16,660 bases of DNA, taken from contig SLSQ01000313.1 in NCBI GenBank assembly GCA_007130355.1, positions 1 to 16,660 of the forward strand, in the 5' to 3' direction. Within the stretch, counting starts at the first letter, position 1. Each line of letters opens with the position of its first letter. This DNA is from Trueperaceae bacterium (lineage in GTDB: Bacteria; Deinococcota; Deinococci; Deinococcales; Trueperaceae). Below the pieces are notes generated by a model that made no database searches, had not been told where the DNA came from, and worked only from the letters and a program-made list of their open reading frames with translations. The position numbers and the translations under genes were made by a program. Shown piece by piece: positions 1 through 7,466 of the stretch.

Positions 1-19
1 GAGCCCCCCGCGACGCGCC

Positions 20-48
20 CGCCCCTCGGCCGGATCGGCCGGAGGGCG
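20..48 (-). terminator. GC-rich hairpin after cca
   Basis: An inverted repeat begins 2 nt past the cca stop. The inner arms CGGCCG (27-32 and 36-41) enclose a 3-nt loop, and the stem continues outward to 20/48 with one G-U pair and one mismatch. No U-tract follows on the minus strand. Its position favours a terminator role; a structured 3' end without termination is also possible. Confidence 0.45.
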
Positions 49-50
49 CG

Positions 51-1448
51 TCACCGGCCGTCGCCCGTCGCGCGGTCGCGGGCACGGGCGAAGCGGCGCA
101 GCGCCGCCTCCGCCTCGTCGGCGTCGCGCACGTCGCCGACCGCCCACGATTCGCGCAGGAAGCGGAGCGCCTGCCCGACCTCCGGCCCCGGTCCGAGGTC
201 GAGCACCCGCATGACGAAGCGGCCGTCGAGCCACGGCGCCCGGACCGGCGCGGACTCCTCGTCGAGCAGCCGCAGCACGCGCCCGAGCGCGGTGCGGTAG
301 GCGTCGCGGGCGCCTTGGGACGCGAGCGGCCCACGCGCCGCTTCGCGGTCGGCGAGCATCAGACGCAGCAGGTCGGGCAGCAGCGTCCGGCGACGGTGCA
401 CGAACCGGCGCGCTTCGCGGTCGCCCTTCGGCAGCGGCAGCATGTGCCGGCGCACCAGCTCCGCGGACCGGTCGCGGACCGCCCGGGGGAACCGGAGCAC
501 CGTCAGGCGGCGGCGGACGATCCGCGCTCCGACCTCGGCGTGGCCGTGGAAGCGGATGCGGCCGTCCGGGTCGACGGTGCGGCAGGCGGGCTTGCCGACG
601 TCGTGCAGCAGGGTCGCGAGCCGCAGCGCATCGTCGGCGTCCGGGAAGGCGCTCGCGAGGCGCTGCAGCGCCTCGAGTTGGTGCCGCAGGACGTCCAGGT
701 GGTGCAGACCGCCCTGCGCGACGCCGTCCCCCTCCACCGCCTCCGGCAGCACGTACGCCAGCAGGCCGAGCGCGTGCGCCTCGTCGAGGGCGTCGCCGGG
801 CCGGTCGCCGCGCACGATCCGGATCAGTTCGTCGCGGATCCGTTCCGGTGCCGGTGCCGGCAGCGTTCCGGACCGAAGCGCCTCGACCGCCTCGCGGGCG
901 CGATCGCGGGTCGCCTCCTCCCACGTCAGCCCCAGTTCGGCCGCCAGTCGCACGCCGCGCAGGGGGCGCAACGGGTCGTCACGGAACGCGCCCGGGGACA
1001 CGGAGCGAAGGCGGCGCGCCGCCAGGTCCGATCGTCCGTCGTGCGGATCGACCGGTCCTTCCGGGCCGACGGCCATCGCGTCGATCGTGAAGTCGCGCCG
1101 GGCCAGGTCCCGTTCGATCGGCCCGTCGAGCGGCACGAAGTCGACCGTCGTGGGCTCCGGCCCGTCGGTGGAGCGGTCCGTGTCCGCCCGGGGCGGAAGC
1201 ACGGTGCGCCAGGCGCCGCGCTCCGGGTCGATCGGGAACGCCGTGCCGCCCTCCCGTTCGGCCCGGTTCCGGGCTGCGCCCTCGGGGTCGGGCGTGGCCC
1301 AGTCGACGTCGTGCCACGGTCGGCCGAGTAGGGCGTCGCGCACCGCGCCGCCCACCACGTAGCCGCCCTCCGGTGCCGGACCGAAGCGCTCCAGCTCCGG
1401 CCACGGCCGGAGCGGCGACGGCCCGGAGCGGAACCAGCGCCCCACCAC
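51..1448 (-). CDS. cca: CCA tRNA nucleotidyltransferase with HD domain
   Basis: This is a class II nucleotidyltransferase of the CCA-adding/poly(A) polymerase family, expected to add or repair the 3' CCA of tRNAs in the cytoplasm. Visible motifs, numbered from the GTG at 1448: VVGGAVRD (31-38), the metal-binding pair D47/D49 in HDVDW, RRDFTIDAMA (117-126), and DDPLRPLRG (157-165) of the neck. A C-terminal HD phosphohydrolase domain has LLHDVGKP (H282, D283) and HGH (301-303). The 465-aa length suits a bacterial CCA enzyme with an HD domain. The start is uncertain: the good Shine-Dalgarno at 1489-1495 lies about 40 nt upstream of this GTG but only 7 nt from an in-frame CTG at 1479-1481, which would add 11 residues. 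It is divergent from coaE. Some family members only add A or CC, and motif reading alone cannot exclude that. Confidence 0.93.
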   Translation of the reverse strand: MVGRWFRSGPSPLRPWPELERFGPAPEGGYVVGGAVRDALLGRPWHDVDWATPDPEGAARNRAEREGGTAFPIDPERGAWRTVLPPRADTDRSTDGPEPTTVDFVPLDGPIERDLARRDFTIDAMAVGPEGPVDPHDGRSDLAARRLRSVSPGAFRDDPLRPLRGVRLAAELGLTWEEATRDRAREAVEALRSGTLPAPAPERIRDELIRIVRGDRPGDALDEAHALGLLAYVLPEAVEGDGVAQGGLHHLDVLRHQLEALQRLASAFPDADDALRLATLLHDVGKPACRTVDPDGRIRFHGHAEVGARIVRRRLTVLRFPRAVRDRSAELVRRHMLPLPKGDREARRFVHRRRTLLPDLLRLMLADREAARGPLASQGARDAYRTALGRVLRLLDEESAPVRAPWLDGRFVMRVLDLGPGPEVGQALRFLRESWAVGDVRDADEAEAALRRFARARDRATGDGR

Positions 1449-1488
1449 GGGCAGGCGGGCGAACGGCGACGGCGGGGACAGGGCGGCG

Positions 1489-1495
1489 ACCTCCT
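1489..1495 (-). promoter_or_regulatory. Shine-Dalgarno that decides the cca start
   Basis: The minus strand reads AGGAGGT, a near-perfect anti-16S match. The only in-frame start-like codon at suitable spacing is CTG (1479-1481), 7 nt downstream. The first in-frame GTG is about 40 nt away. An in-frame TGA at 1503-1505 limits any further extension. Confidence 0.6.
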
Positions 1496-1506
1496 CAGGT
1501 CCTCAT

Positions 1507-1532
1507 GGTCGCACGCGGCGGTCGCACGCGGC
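1507..1532. repeat. 13-bp tandem direct repeat in the cca/coaE intergenic region
   Basis: GGTCGCACGCGGC occurs twice, immediately adjacent (1507-1519 and 1520-1532), upstream of both divergent genes. Both copies are exact. The function is unknown: it could be paired operator half-sites or a chance duplication in GC-rich DNA. Confidence 0.7.
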
Positions 1533-1535
1533 GGC

Positions 1536-1550
1536 CGCGGACGGTCCGCG
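1536..1550. promoter_or_regulatory. 15-bp palindrome upstream of coaE
   Basis: CGCGGAC-G-GTCCGCG is a perfect inverted repeat centred on 1543, 14 bp before the coaE ATG, in the divergent cca/coaE spacer. The one-base centre suits a protein-binding dyad better than an RNA hairpin. No regulator is identified. Confidence 0.4.
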
Positions 1551-1564
1551 TGGTCCAATGCGGC

Positions 1565-2203
1565 ATGCGCACGAAGGTGCTGGGCCTCACCGGAACGATC
1601 GGCGCCGGCAAGTCGACCGTCGCCGGCATGCTCCGCGAGCTCGGCGCGGTGGTGATCGACGCCGACGCCCTCGCGCGGGCCGCGCTCGAGCGGGAGGAGG
1701 TTCGACGCGAGATCGCGGCGGCGTTCGGGCCGGAGACGATCGCGGACGACGGCCACGTGGACCGGGCGGCGCTCGCCGCGCGGGCGTTCGACGACGCGGA
1801 GGCGCGGCGCCGGCTCGAAGCGATCGTGCATCCGCGCGTGGCCGAGGCGCGTGCCGAGGCGGAGCGGCGCGCCCGGTCGGCCGCTCCGCCGCCGCCCCTG
1901 ATCGTGCACGACGTGCCGCTGCTGTTCGAGACCGGGATGGACCGCTCGGTCGACGCGGTCTGGGTGGTCGACGCGCCGTGGTCGGTCCGGGTTCGGCGCC
2001 TGGAGCGACGCAGCGGACTGAGCGCCGAGGAGGCGGCGGGCCGCGAGGCGGCGCAGTGGCCGGCGGCGCGAAAGCGTGCCGCCGGCGATCGGGTGATCGA
2101 GAACGAGGCGGACCTCGAGACCCTGCGCGCACGGGTGCGGGCGGCGTGGGAGGGGCTCGTGGAGGTCGGGGACGACGACGGAGGTCCGGCCGACGCCCCC
2201 TGA
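1565..2203 (+). CDS. coaE: Dephospho-CoA kinase
   Basis: This enzyme catalyses the last step of coenzyme A synthesis, ATP-dependent 3'-phosphorylation of dephospho-CoA in the cytosol. The 212-aa product opens directly into a P-loop, GTIGAGKS (10-17), preceded by KVLGLT. It is followed by the CoaE-typical GAVVIDADALAR segment and, later, ...AIVHPRV. The LL[FL]E-type segment VHDVPLLFETGM and the residues around VVDAP complete the family pattern. The length is normal. The ATG at 1565 is chosen because it places the P-loop at the usual distance from the N-terminus. No clear SD or TANNNT box precedes it, so its initiation mode is unresolved. It converges with the DUF3352-like gene across 13 nt, with no terminator seen between them. 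Confidence 0.95.
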   Translation: MRTKVLGLTGTIGAGKSTVAGMLRELGAVVIDADALARAALEREEVRREIAAAFGPETIADDGHVDRAALAARAFDDAEARRRLEAIVHPRVAEARAEAERRARSAAPPPPLIVHDVPLLFETGMDRSVDAVWVVDAPWSVRVRRLERRSGLSAEEAAGREAAQWPAARKRAAGDRVIENEADLETLRARVRAAWEGLVEVGDDDGGPADAP

Positions 2204-2216
2204 GGACGGCGGGTCG

Positions 2217-4043
2217 CTACCAGGCGACCTCGGAGAACGAGCGGTGCATCAGCGAGTCGTCCTCGAGCGTCGTGTGCGCCACGCGCACGCCGAGGCGATC
2301 GGCGACGAAGCCGACGTAGGCGCGTAGCGACGTCGAGGCGGCGTCGACCGCGTCGAAGTCGAGGGCGCCCGCCCCGCCGAGGCCGGCGAGCAGCTGCAGC
2401 TGAGCGACCAGGCCGTCGACCGAACCGCGCAGCGTGGCGCCGTCGTCCGCCACCGTCCACGCCACCGCGTCGCTGGGAAGGTCGGCCGCGGCTGCGACCA
2501 ACGGTGCCGGGCCGGCGTCTCCGGCCGCGCGGGCACGCAGTACCGCTTCGGTCGCGCTCGGCGAGCCGGTCAGCAGCAACCAGCCGTCCAGCGGCGCCGC
2601 GTCGACGATCAGCGCCTCGGAGAGGCGCAGCCGCAGCACCTCGACGCCGGCGACCTCGACCGTCTCGGGGGCGACGGCACCGACCCCGGAGGGGGCGAGG
2701 AAGCCGCCCAGCAGCGCTCCGACGTTCGTGAACGTCTCCTGGACGCCGGTGCGGGCCGCCTCGGGTCGGTCGGTGGCGATCAGGAGCGCCTCCTCGCCGA
2801 GCAGCGAGCCGGCGACCGTGCCGGGGGTGGTGGGGGCCGCGGGGCCGGTCACGATCGCGACCGACCGGTCGCCGGTCCACGACAGCACCGTCCGTTTCGG
2901 GTCGAGCCCGAACAGGCTCGCCGCCTCGCTCGCGTCCGGCAGCCCGAGCGTCGCGGCCGCGGCGAGCAGATCGTCGAGCCAGGCCCACCAGCCGCTCAAG
3001 TCGTGGCCTACCGAGGCGACCGAAAGGGCGTCGGCGGGCGCCGTGGCGACGACCGCCGTGTCGGCGGCGCGCGCTTCGGTCAGGAGCCGGGCCAGCGCCG
3101 GGTCGGGACCGTTCCGATCGGGGGTCCGGAGCGAGGCGGAGGCGACGCCGTCCGCTTCGAACCGGACGCGGCCGACGGTCGGACCGACCGTCCGCATCGC
3201 GTCCCGGAGTCGCTCGAGCACCGGACCGGCGCCGAACGACGTCGCGACCGGCGCCAGTCCGGCCAGGAGCGGGTCGGGATCGAGGAAGGTCCGGAGGTGC
3301 CCGTCGCCGAGCCGGTCGAGCGCTCGGTAGCCCTCGCTGTCGGCCCAGACCGGATCGCTGCCGCCGGCGTGCGCCCGCAGCACCGCGCGGACCACCTCGG
3401 GGTCGGTCGACACGACCAGCAGGTCGTCGGCCTGCGCGTAGGCGACCGGCACCTCCGGCATCGCGGAGCCGTCGCGATCGGTCGCGCCGGCCTCGGGCAG
3501 GTAGGTGTACAGGACGGCGTCGCCCTCGGTGCGCCGCGTCGTGCCGGGTCGCTCGGCAGCGTCCGCGATCCAGGCGGCGAACGCCGCTTCCGCCTCCGGC
3601 GTGGCGCGCGCCACGCCGGTCAGGGCGGGCAGCGGACGGAGGCGCGAGGCGGAGACGACCAGCCACGCCTCCCGCCCCACCAGCTCCATCGGGTCCAGCT
3701 CGCCCCAGCCGCCGACGAGGCCGCCGAGCTCGGACTCGGCGTCGAGACCGGCCTCGGAGGCCAGGTCGGCGGGGAAGAGCGCGGACAGGTGCCGGGCCAG
3801 CTCGAGCCGCTCGGCCTCCTCGAGGAACGGCGCGAACCGTTCGGACTGGGAGGCGAGGTCGCTCGCTCCGACCGCGAAGGCGACGTCGGGCGGGAGCAGC
3901 TCGGGCAGGGTGGGGCGGGCCTGGGCCCACGGCGCGAGCGCCGCGGCGGCCCCGAGCACGGCGGCCGCGATCAGGAGCCGGATGCGGTGCGAGCGTCGAG
4001 CGAGGGTGGCGGTTCGGACCGGCGACGGCACGTGTCGGTTCAT
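2217..4043 (-). CDS. Exported DUF3352-like protein
   Basis: The 608-aa product has a Sec-type signal peptide: a basic N-region with several Arg, a hydrophobic run at about residues 23-38, and an AQA motif with likely cleavage after residue 42. The mature part is Ala/Gly/Leu-rich, with alternating helices and strands. It starts with a LPPDVAFAV segment and contains repeated 'ADDLLVVSTDPEVVRAVLRA' and 'DGWLLLTGSPSATEAVLRA' type segments, which resemble DUF3352 proteins as I recall them. No catalytic motif or membrane anchor beyond the signal is visible. It is probably periplasmic or cell-envelope associated; the function is unknown. Its ATG follows a TANNNT box by 7 nt, so the mRNA is probably leaderless. 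Confidence 0.85.
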   Translation of the reverse strand: MNRHVPSPVRTATLARRSHRIRLLIAAAVLGAAAALAPWAQARPTLPELLPPDVAFAVGASDLASQSERFAPFLEEAERLELARHLSALFPADLASEAGLDAESELGGLVGGWGELDPMELVGREAWLVVSASRLRPLPALTGVARATPEAEAAFAAWIADAAERPGTTRRTEGDAVLYTYLPEAGATDRDGSAMPEVPVAYAQADDLLVVSTDPEVVRAVLRAHAGGSDPVWADSEGYRALDRLGDGHLRTFLDPDPLLAGLAPVATSFGAGPVLERLRDAMRTVGPTVGRVRFEADGVASASLRTPDRNGPDPALARLLTEARAADTAVVATAPADALSVASVGHDLSGWWAWLDDLLAAAATLGLPDASEAASLFGLDPKRTVLSWTGDRSVAIVTGPAAPTTPGTVAGSLLGEEALLIATDRPEAARTGVQETFTNVGALLGGFLAPSGVGAVAPETVEVAGVEVLRLRLSEALIVDAAPLDGWLLLTGSPSATEAVLRARAAGDAGPAPLVAAAADLPSDAVAWTVADDGATLRGSVDGLVAQLQLLAGLGGAGALDFDAVDAASTSLRAYVGFVADRLGVRVAHTTLEDDSLMHRSFSEVAW

Positions 4044-4050
4044 GCCTCCG

Positions 4051-4056
4051 AGGGTA
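4051..4056 (-). promoter_or_regulatory. -10 box for a leaderless transcript of the DUF3352-like gene
   Basis: The minus strand reads TACCCT (TANNNT), then 7 nt, then ATG at 4043. Transcription would therefore begin at or next to the start codon. A GGAGG in the spacer ends only 1 nt before the ATG, too close to act as an SD. No convincing -35 is seen. Confidence 0.55.
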
Positions 4057-4070
4057 GCCCGTCAAGGTGA

Positions 4071-4102
4071 GAACCGCCCGGGCGCGGCGGCCCGGGCGGT
4101 TC
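4071..4102 (-). terminator. Perfect 13-bp hairpin between tkt and the DUF3352-like gene
   Basis: GAACCGCCCGGGC (4071-4083) pairs perfectly with 4090-4102 around a 6-nt loop, 40 nt past the tkt stop. No U-tract is present. It separates tkt from the next gene's own promoter, which supports a terminator role. Confidence 0.7.
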
Positions 4103-4112
4103 CGTGCGACGA

Positions 4113-4140
4113 CGTACCGAGGTACGCCGGCGGCGCCGGC
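4113..4140 (-). other. Two short hairpins just after the tkt stop
   Basis: CGTAC/GTACG (4113-4126, 4-nt loop) and GCCGGC/GCCGGC (4126-4140, 3-nt loop) lie between the tkt stop codon and the long hairpin at 4071-4102. Together they make a continuously structured 3' UTR. A role in termination or mRNA stability is inferred from position only. Confidence 0.4.
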
Positions 4141-4142
4141 CG

Positions 4143-6137
4143 TCAGCGACGCAGGAGCGCCTTGGCCCGGCGCACGACCTCCTCCGCGGTGAAGCCGTAC
4201 TCCTCCATCACCCGGTCGCCGGGAGCCGAGGCGCCGTAGCGGTCGACCGACAGCACCGCGCCGTCCGCGCCGACCCACTCGTGCCAACCGAAGCTCGAGG
4301 CGGCCTCGACCGCGAGGCGGGGGGTGCCCGGCGGCAGGACCGCGTCGCGTTCGGCGGCGGGCCGGGCGCGGAACGTCTCCCAGCACGGCATCGACACGAC
4401 CCGGGTCGGCACGCCCTCCGCCTCGAGCCGCTCGCGCGCCGCCAGGCAGAGCGCGACCTCCGACCCGGTGGCGATCAGGACCAGTTCGGGTTCGGCGTCC
4501 GCCCCCTCCGGGCGCACGTAGGCGCCGGCGGCGACGGCGCCCTCCGGTACCGGCAGGGTCGGGACGCCCTGGCGCGTGAGGGCGAGGACGGTGGGTCCGT
4601 CGTCGCGGCGCAGCGCCTCCTGCCACGCCTGCGCCGTCTCGTTCGCGTCGGCGGGACGGATGACGCGCAGGTTCGGGATGGCGCGGAGCGAGGCCAGGTG
4701 CGCCTCCGGCTGGTGGGTGGGCCCGTCGCCGCCCAGGCCGATCGAGTCGTGCGTGAGCACGTACGTCACCGGCTGCTTCATCAGGGCGGCCAGGCGCAGC
4801 GCCGGGCGCAGGTAGTCGGCGAACACCAGGAAGGTGGCGACGAACGGACGCACGCCGCCGTGCAGCGCCATGCCGTTGGCGATCGCCGCCATGGCGTGCT
4901 CGCGGATCCCGAAGTGGACGATCCGGCCGTCGGGCGCGGCCTTCGAGAACGAGCGCGACTCCGGGACGTCGGTGTGGTTCGAGCCGGCCAGGTCGGCCGA
5001 ACCGCCGATCAGTTCCGGCAATCGCTCCGCGAAGTGCGCGATCATCGCCTGCGAGGTCTTGCGGGTGGCGACCTTCGTGCCCGCTTCGAACGTCGGCAGC
5101 GGTTCGTCGGCCCGGTCGGGGAGCCGGCCGGCCATGCGGCGCTCCAGCTCCGACGCGAGCTCGGGGTGCGCCTCTCGGTAGCGGGCCCAGACGTCGTTCC
5201 ACGCGCGCCGTGCCTCGCCCCCGGCGCGCGCGACCTCGCGTCCTGCCTCGGCCACGTCGTCGGGGACGGTGAACTCGGGCCAGTCGACGCCGAGCGCGCG
5301 CTTGGTGGCGGCGGCCTCCTCGGCGCCGAGCACCGCCCCGTGCACCTTCGAGGTGCCGGCCAGGTTCGGGCTGCCGTAGCCGATCGTGGTGCGGATCCGC
5401 AGGAAGCTCGGGCGGTCGGTCTCGGCCCGGGCCGCTTCGATCGCGTCGCGCACGGCGGCCGGGTCGTCGCCGTCCTGGACCGTGACCACGTGCCAGCCGT
5501 ACGCCGCGTAGCGGGCGGCGACGTCCTCGCTGAAGGTGATGTCGGTCGGTCCGTCGATGCTGATGCCGTTGTCGTCGTAGAGGACCGTCAGCTTGCCGAG
5601 TCCGAGGTGGCCGGCCAGCGACGACGCCTCGCCGGTCACGCCCTCCATGACGTCCCCGTCGCTGGCGATCACCCAGGTGCGGTGGTCGACGACCTCGAAG
5701 CCGGGCCGGTTGAAGAGGGCGGCGAGGTGCGCCTCGGCCACGGCCATGCCGACCGCGGTGGCGAGGCCCTGCCCGAGCGGCCCGGTGGTGGTCTCGACCC
5801 CGGGCGTGTGCCCGTGCTCCGGGTGGCCGGGCGTGCGGCTGCCCCACTGCCGGTAGCCGCGCAGGTCGTCGATCGTGAGGTCGTAGCCGGTCAGGTGCAG
5901 GAGCGCGTACTGGAGCATCGACCCGTGCCCCGCCGACTGCACGTAACGGTCGCGGTTCCACCAGCCGGGTTCGTTCGGATCGTGGCGCATCGCGTGGCGG
6001 AAGAGGGCCCAGCCCATCGGGGCGCAGCCCATCGGCATTCCGGGGTGGCCGTCGCCGGACGCCTGGGTGGCGTCGATCGTGAGGGCGCGGATCGCGTGGG
6101 CGGCTCGGAGGTCCAGTTCGCTGTCGGGTCGGGTCAT
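4143..6137 (-). CDS. tkt: Transketolase
   Basis: This thiamine-diphosphate enzyme of the pentose phosphate pathway transfers two-carbon ketol units between sugar phosphates in the cytosol. The 664-aa product is full length. Visible features: GDGHPG (H31), HGS (H71), GPLGQG (119-124), the ThDP/metal motif from D160-G-D162 to N190 (SDGDVMEG ... YDDN), KVHG (H266), the catalytic glutamate in GIREHAM (E413), and the LTHDSIGLGGDGPTHQP phosphate-binding segment. SDG replaces the more familiar GDG at the start of the metal motif, which I regard as a tolerated variant. The ATG at 6137 follows AAGGAG by 10 nt. The gene has its own extended -10 promoter and a long 3' hairpin, so it is probably monocistronic. 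Confidence 0.97.
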   Translation of the reverse strand: MTRPDSELDLRAAHAIRALTIDATQASGDGHPGMPMGCAPMGWALFRHAMRHDPNEPGWWNRDRYVQSAGHGSMLQYALLHLTGYDLTIDDLRGYRQWGSRTPGHPEHGHTPGVETTTGPLGQGLATAVGMAVAEAHLAALFNRPGFEVVDHRTWVIASDGDVMEGVTGEASSLAGHLGLGKLTVLYDDNGISIDGPTDITFSEDVAARYAAYGWHVVTVQDGDDPAAVRDAIEAARAETDRPSFLRIRTTIGYGSPNLAGTSKVHGAVLGAEEAAATKRALGVDWPEFTVPDDVAEAGREVARAGGEARRAWNDVWARYREAHPELASELERRMAGRLPDRADEPLPTFEAGTKVATRKTSQAMIAHFAERLPELIGGSADLAGSNHTDVPESRSFSKAAPDGRIVHFGIREHAMAAIANGMALHGGVRPFVATFLVFADYLRPALRLAALMKQPVTYVLTHDSIGLGGDGPTHQPEAHLASLRAIPNLRVIRPADANETAQAWQEALRRDDGPTVLALTRQGVPTLPVPEGAVAAGAYVRPEGADAEPELVLIATGSEVALCLAARERLEAEGVPTRVVSMPCWETFRARPAAERDAVLPPGTPRLAVEAASSFGWHEWVGADGAVLSVDRYGASAPGDRVMEEYGFTAEEVVRRAKALLRR

Positions 6138-6224
6138 GCGTCGTCGGCTCCTTCGTTCGGATGCGGTCGAGGGGCTCGCGGCGCCGGCGGAGACGTCCTC
6201 CCCCGGTCGGTCCGGTCGGCGGTC

Positions 6225-6233
6225 ACCATAGCA
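6225..6233 (-). promoter_or_regulatory. Extended -10 promoter of tkt
   Basis: The minus strand reads TGC-TATGGT, an extended -10 with a TANNNT core. It is about 90 nt upstream of the tkt ATG, giving a leader of roughly 80 nt with an SD. The -35 region has no recognisable hexamer. bioY has the almost identical TGC-TATGCT. Confidence 0.5.
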
Positions 6234-6247
6234 GGGGTCGTGCACGG

Positions 6248-6267
6248 CGCCCGCGGCGGACCGGGCG
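6248..6267 (-). terminator. Weak hairpin after the thioesterase gene
   Basis: CGCCCG (6248-6253) pairs with CGGGCG (6262-6267) around an 8-nt loop, 13 nt past the thioesterase stop and upstream of the tkt promoter. It has only 6 bp and no U-tract, so it is a tentative terminator. Confidence 0.3.
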
Positions 6268-6280
6268 GTTCCGGCACGGG

Positions 6281-6775
6281 TCAGGCCTCGGCGGCCGCCT
6301 CCTCGGCGCGCCGCCGCAGGATCGCCTCCCGAACGCGTTCGCCGATCTGCCAGTGGCGCCGCTCCTCGGCGTCGCGCAGCTCGAGCCTCGGCACCGGCGC
6401 GGGCCGCCCGTCGTCGTCGATCGCCACGAAGTTCATGTGGCCGACGGTGGTGAGGCGGCGTTCGCCGCTGACCGGATTCTCGGCGCGGACCTCGCAGCGG
6501 ACGATCATGCTGCTGCGGCCGACCCAGGCCACGCGGCTGCGGACCTCGAGGATGTCGCCGACGCGGACCGGGGTGCGGAAGTCGACCGGCTCGCTCGACG
6601 CCGTCACCGAGATCCGCCGGCAGAAGCGGTTGCACGCGATCGAGGCGTTGACGTCCATCAGTTCGAGCGCCCGGCCGCCGAACAACGTTCCGACCGAGTT
6701 CGTGTGGTGGGGAAAGACGGTGTCGACGGTGACGACCCAGTCGCTGGGCACGGTGGCGTCCGGGGGCACGGGCAT
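6281..6775 (-). CDS. Acyl-CoA thioesterase, hotdog fold
   Basis: The 164-aa product is a single hotdog domain of the YciA/BACH acyl-CoA hydrolase family, expected to hydrolyse acyl-CoA to free CoA and acid in the cytosol. The diagnostic segment is HHTNSVGTLFGG (23-34) followed by ALELMD with D41. N26 and D41 correspond to the usual catalytic and active-site pair. The strand 'RTPVRVGDILEVRSRV' and the later 'TTVGHMNFVAID' fit the fold. The C-terminal 40 residues are charged and Ala/Glu/Arg-rich. The ATG at 6775 is selected because the open frame upstream has no homology and a TANNNT box lies 7 nt before this ATG (leaderless). It is divergent from bioY. The acyl-chain preference cannot be told. 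Confidence 0.9.
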   Translation of the reverse strand: MPVPPDATVPSDWVVTVDTVFPHHTNSVGTLFGGRALELMDVNASIACNRFCRRISVTASSEPVDFRTPVRVGDILEVRSRVAWVGRSSMIVRCEVRAENPVSGERRLTTVGHMNFVAIDDDGRPAPVPRLELRDAEERRHWQIGERVREAILRRRAEEAAAEA

Positions 6776-6782
6776 GGTGGGA

Positions 6783-6788
6783 ATCGTA
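6783..6788 (-). promoter_or_regulatory. -10 box for a leaderless thioesterase mRNA
   Basis: The minus strand reads TACGAT, then 7 nt (TCCCACC), then ATG. There is no SD in the spacer. This matches the spacing seen at the DUF3352-like gene. Confidence 0.55.
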
Positions 6789-6801
6789 GCCGCTCCGGCC
6801 C

Positions 6802-6810
6802 TGCTATGCT
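6802..6810 (+). promoter_or_regulatory. Extended -10 promoter of the bioY operon
   Basis: TGC-TATGCT on the plus strand, with a start expected near 6817. This leaves about a 30-nt leader containing TGGAGGT (6834-6840), 5 nt before the bioY ATG. It lies back-to-back with the thioesterase -10 box. No recognisable -35 or biotin-repressor operator is seen. Confidence 0.55.
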
Positions 6811-6845
6811 CGCGCGACGACGCGACCGCGTCCTGGAGGTTGTTC

Positions 6846-7466
6846 ATGTCGCACGGAAGTCCGTCCGTTCCGGCCGATCGTTTCGGAGCCGGTCTCCTGG
6901 TCGGCCGTCTCGTCCCGGTTCGCTCCTCGCTGCTGGGCACCGCGCTGCGCGTCGCGCTCGGCGTGGCGTTCCTCGCGGCGCTGGCGCAGATCCGGATCCA
7001 GGTCGGCCCGGTGCCGATCACCGGTCAGACGCTCGGCGTGCTGCTCATCGGGGGCGCCTACGGCGCCACGCTCGGCGTCGCGACCACCCTCGCGTACCTG
7101 GCGACCGGCGCTCTGGGCGTCGCCGTGTTCTCGGGCGGGGCGGCCGGGGCGGCGGTGCTGGCCGGACCGACCGGCGGTTACCTGCTGGCGTTCCCGCTCG
7201 CGGCCGCGCTGGTGGGCGGGCTGGCGCGGCGTGGCTGGGACCGGAACCTCGGCTCGGCCGCGCTCGCGATGACGCTCGGATCGCTCTTGGTGTACGCGGT
7301 CGGACTGGCGTGGCTCGCGCGCTTCGCGCCCGATCTGGGCACGACGCTCGCCTGGGGCCTGTGGCCGTTCCTGCCGGGCGACGTGCTCAAGATCGCGTTC
7401 GCCGCCGCCGTGCTCCCGGTGGCGTGGCGTCTGCTCGGTTCGGGCGGATCCGCGCGCCGGCGGTGA
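6846..7466 (+). CDS. bioY: Biotin transporter substrate-binding subunit BioY
   Basis: This is the S-component of an energy-coupling-factor transporter that captures biotin in the cytoplasmic membrane. The 206-aa product is mostly hydrophobic with about six membrane segments. Family landmarks include VPITGQTLGVLL after the first helix, the FSGGAAGAAVLAGPTGGYLLAF loop-helix (described by its FxxGxAG and GPTGGYL parts), and PFLPGDVLKI near the end. The N-terminal ~25 residues are a longer, polar extension than usual. The ATG at 6846 has TGGAGGT 5 nt upstream. No EcfA or EcfT genes lie in the window, so the energising module must be elsewhere or BioY works alone. Its stop overlaps the next gene's GTG by 4 nt. 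Confidence 0.95.
   Translation: MSHGSPSVPADRFGAGLLVGRLVPVRSSLLGTALRVALGVAFLAALAQIRIQVGPVPITGQTLGVLLIGGAYGATLGVATTLAYLATGALGVAVFSGGAAGAAVLAGPTGGYLLAFPLAAALVGGLARRGWDRNLGSAALAMTLGSLLVYAVGLAWLARFAPDLGTTLAWGLWPFLPGDVLKIAFAAAVLPVAWRLLGSGGSARRR

Noticed and set aside
1373..1564. Upstream extension of coaE
   Set aside because: It overlaps the cca 5' end and the intergenic repeats. The P-loop position fits the ATG at 1565.
4059..4065. TTGAC as a -35 element for the DUF3352-like gene
   Set aside because: It lies only about 4 nt from the TACCCT -10 box, far too close for a -35.
1495..5961. A 1488-codon open frame on the minus strand
   Set aside because: It overlaps coaE, the DUF3352-like gene and tkt in other frames and is made of Arg/Gly/Pro/Ala-rich sequence, typical of shadow frames in GC-rich DNA. 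The true genes have clear family motifs.
4104..6845. Long plus-strand open frame antisense to transketolase and running into bioY
   Set aside because: The antisense part has low-complexity Arg/Gly/Val composition and no motif. The real plus-strand gene starts at the SD-led ATG at 6846.
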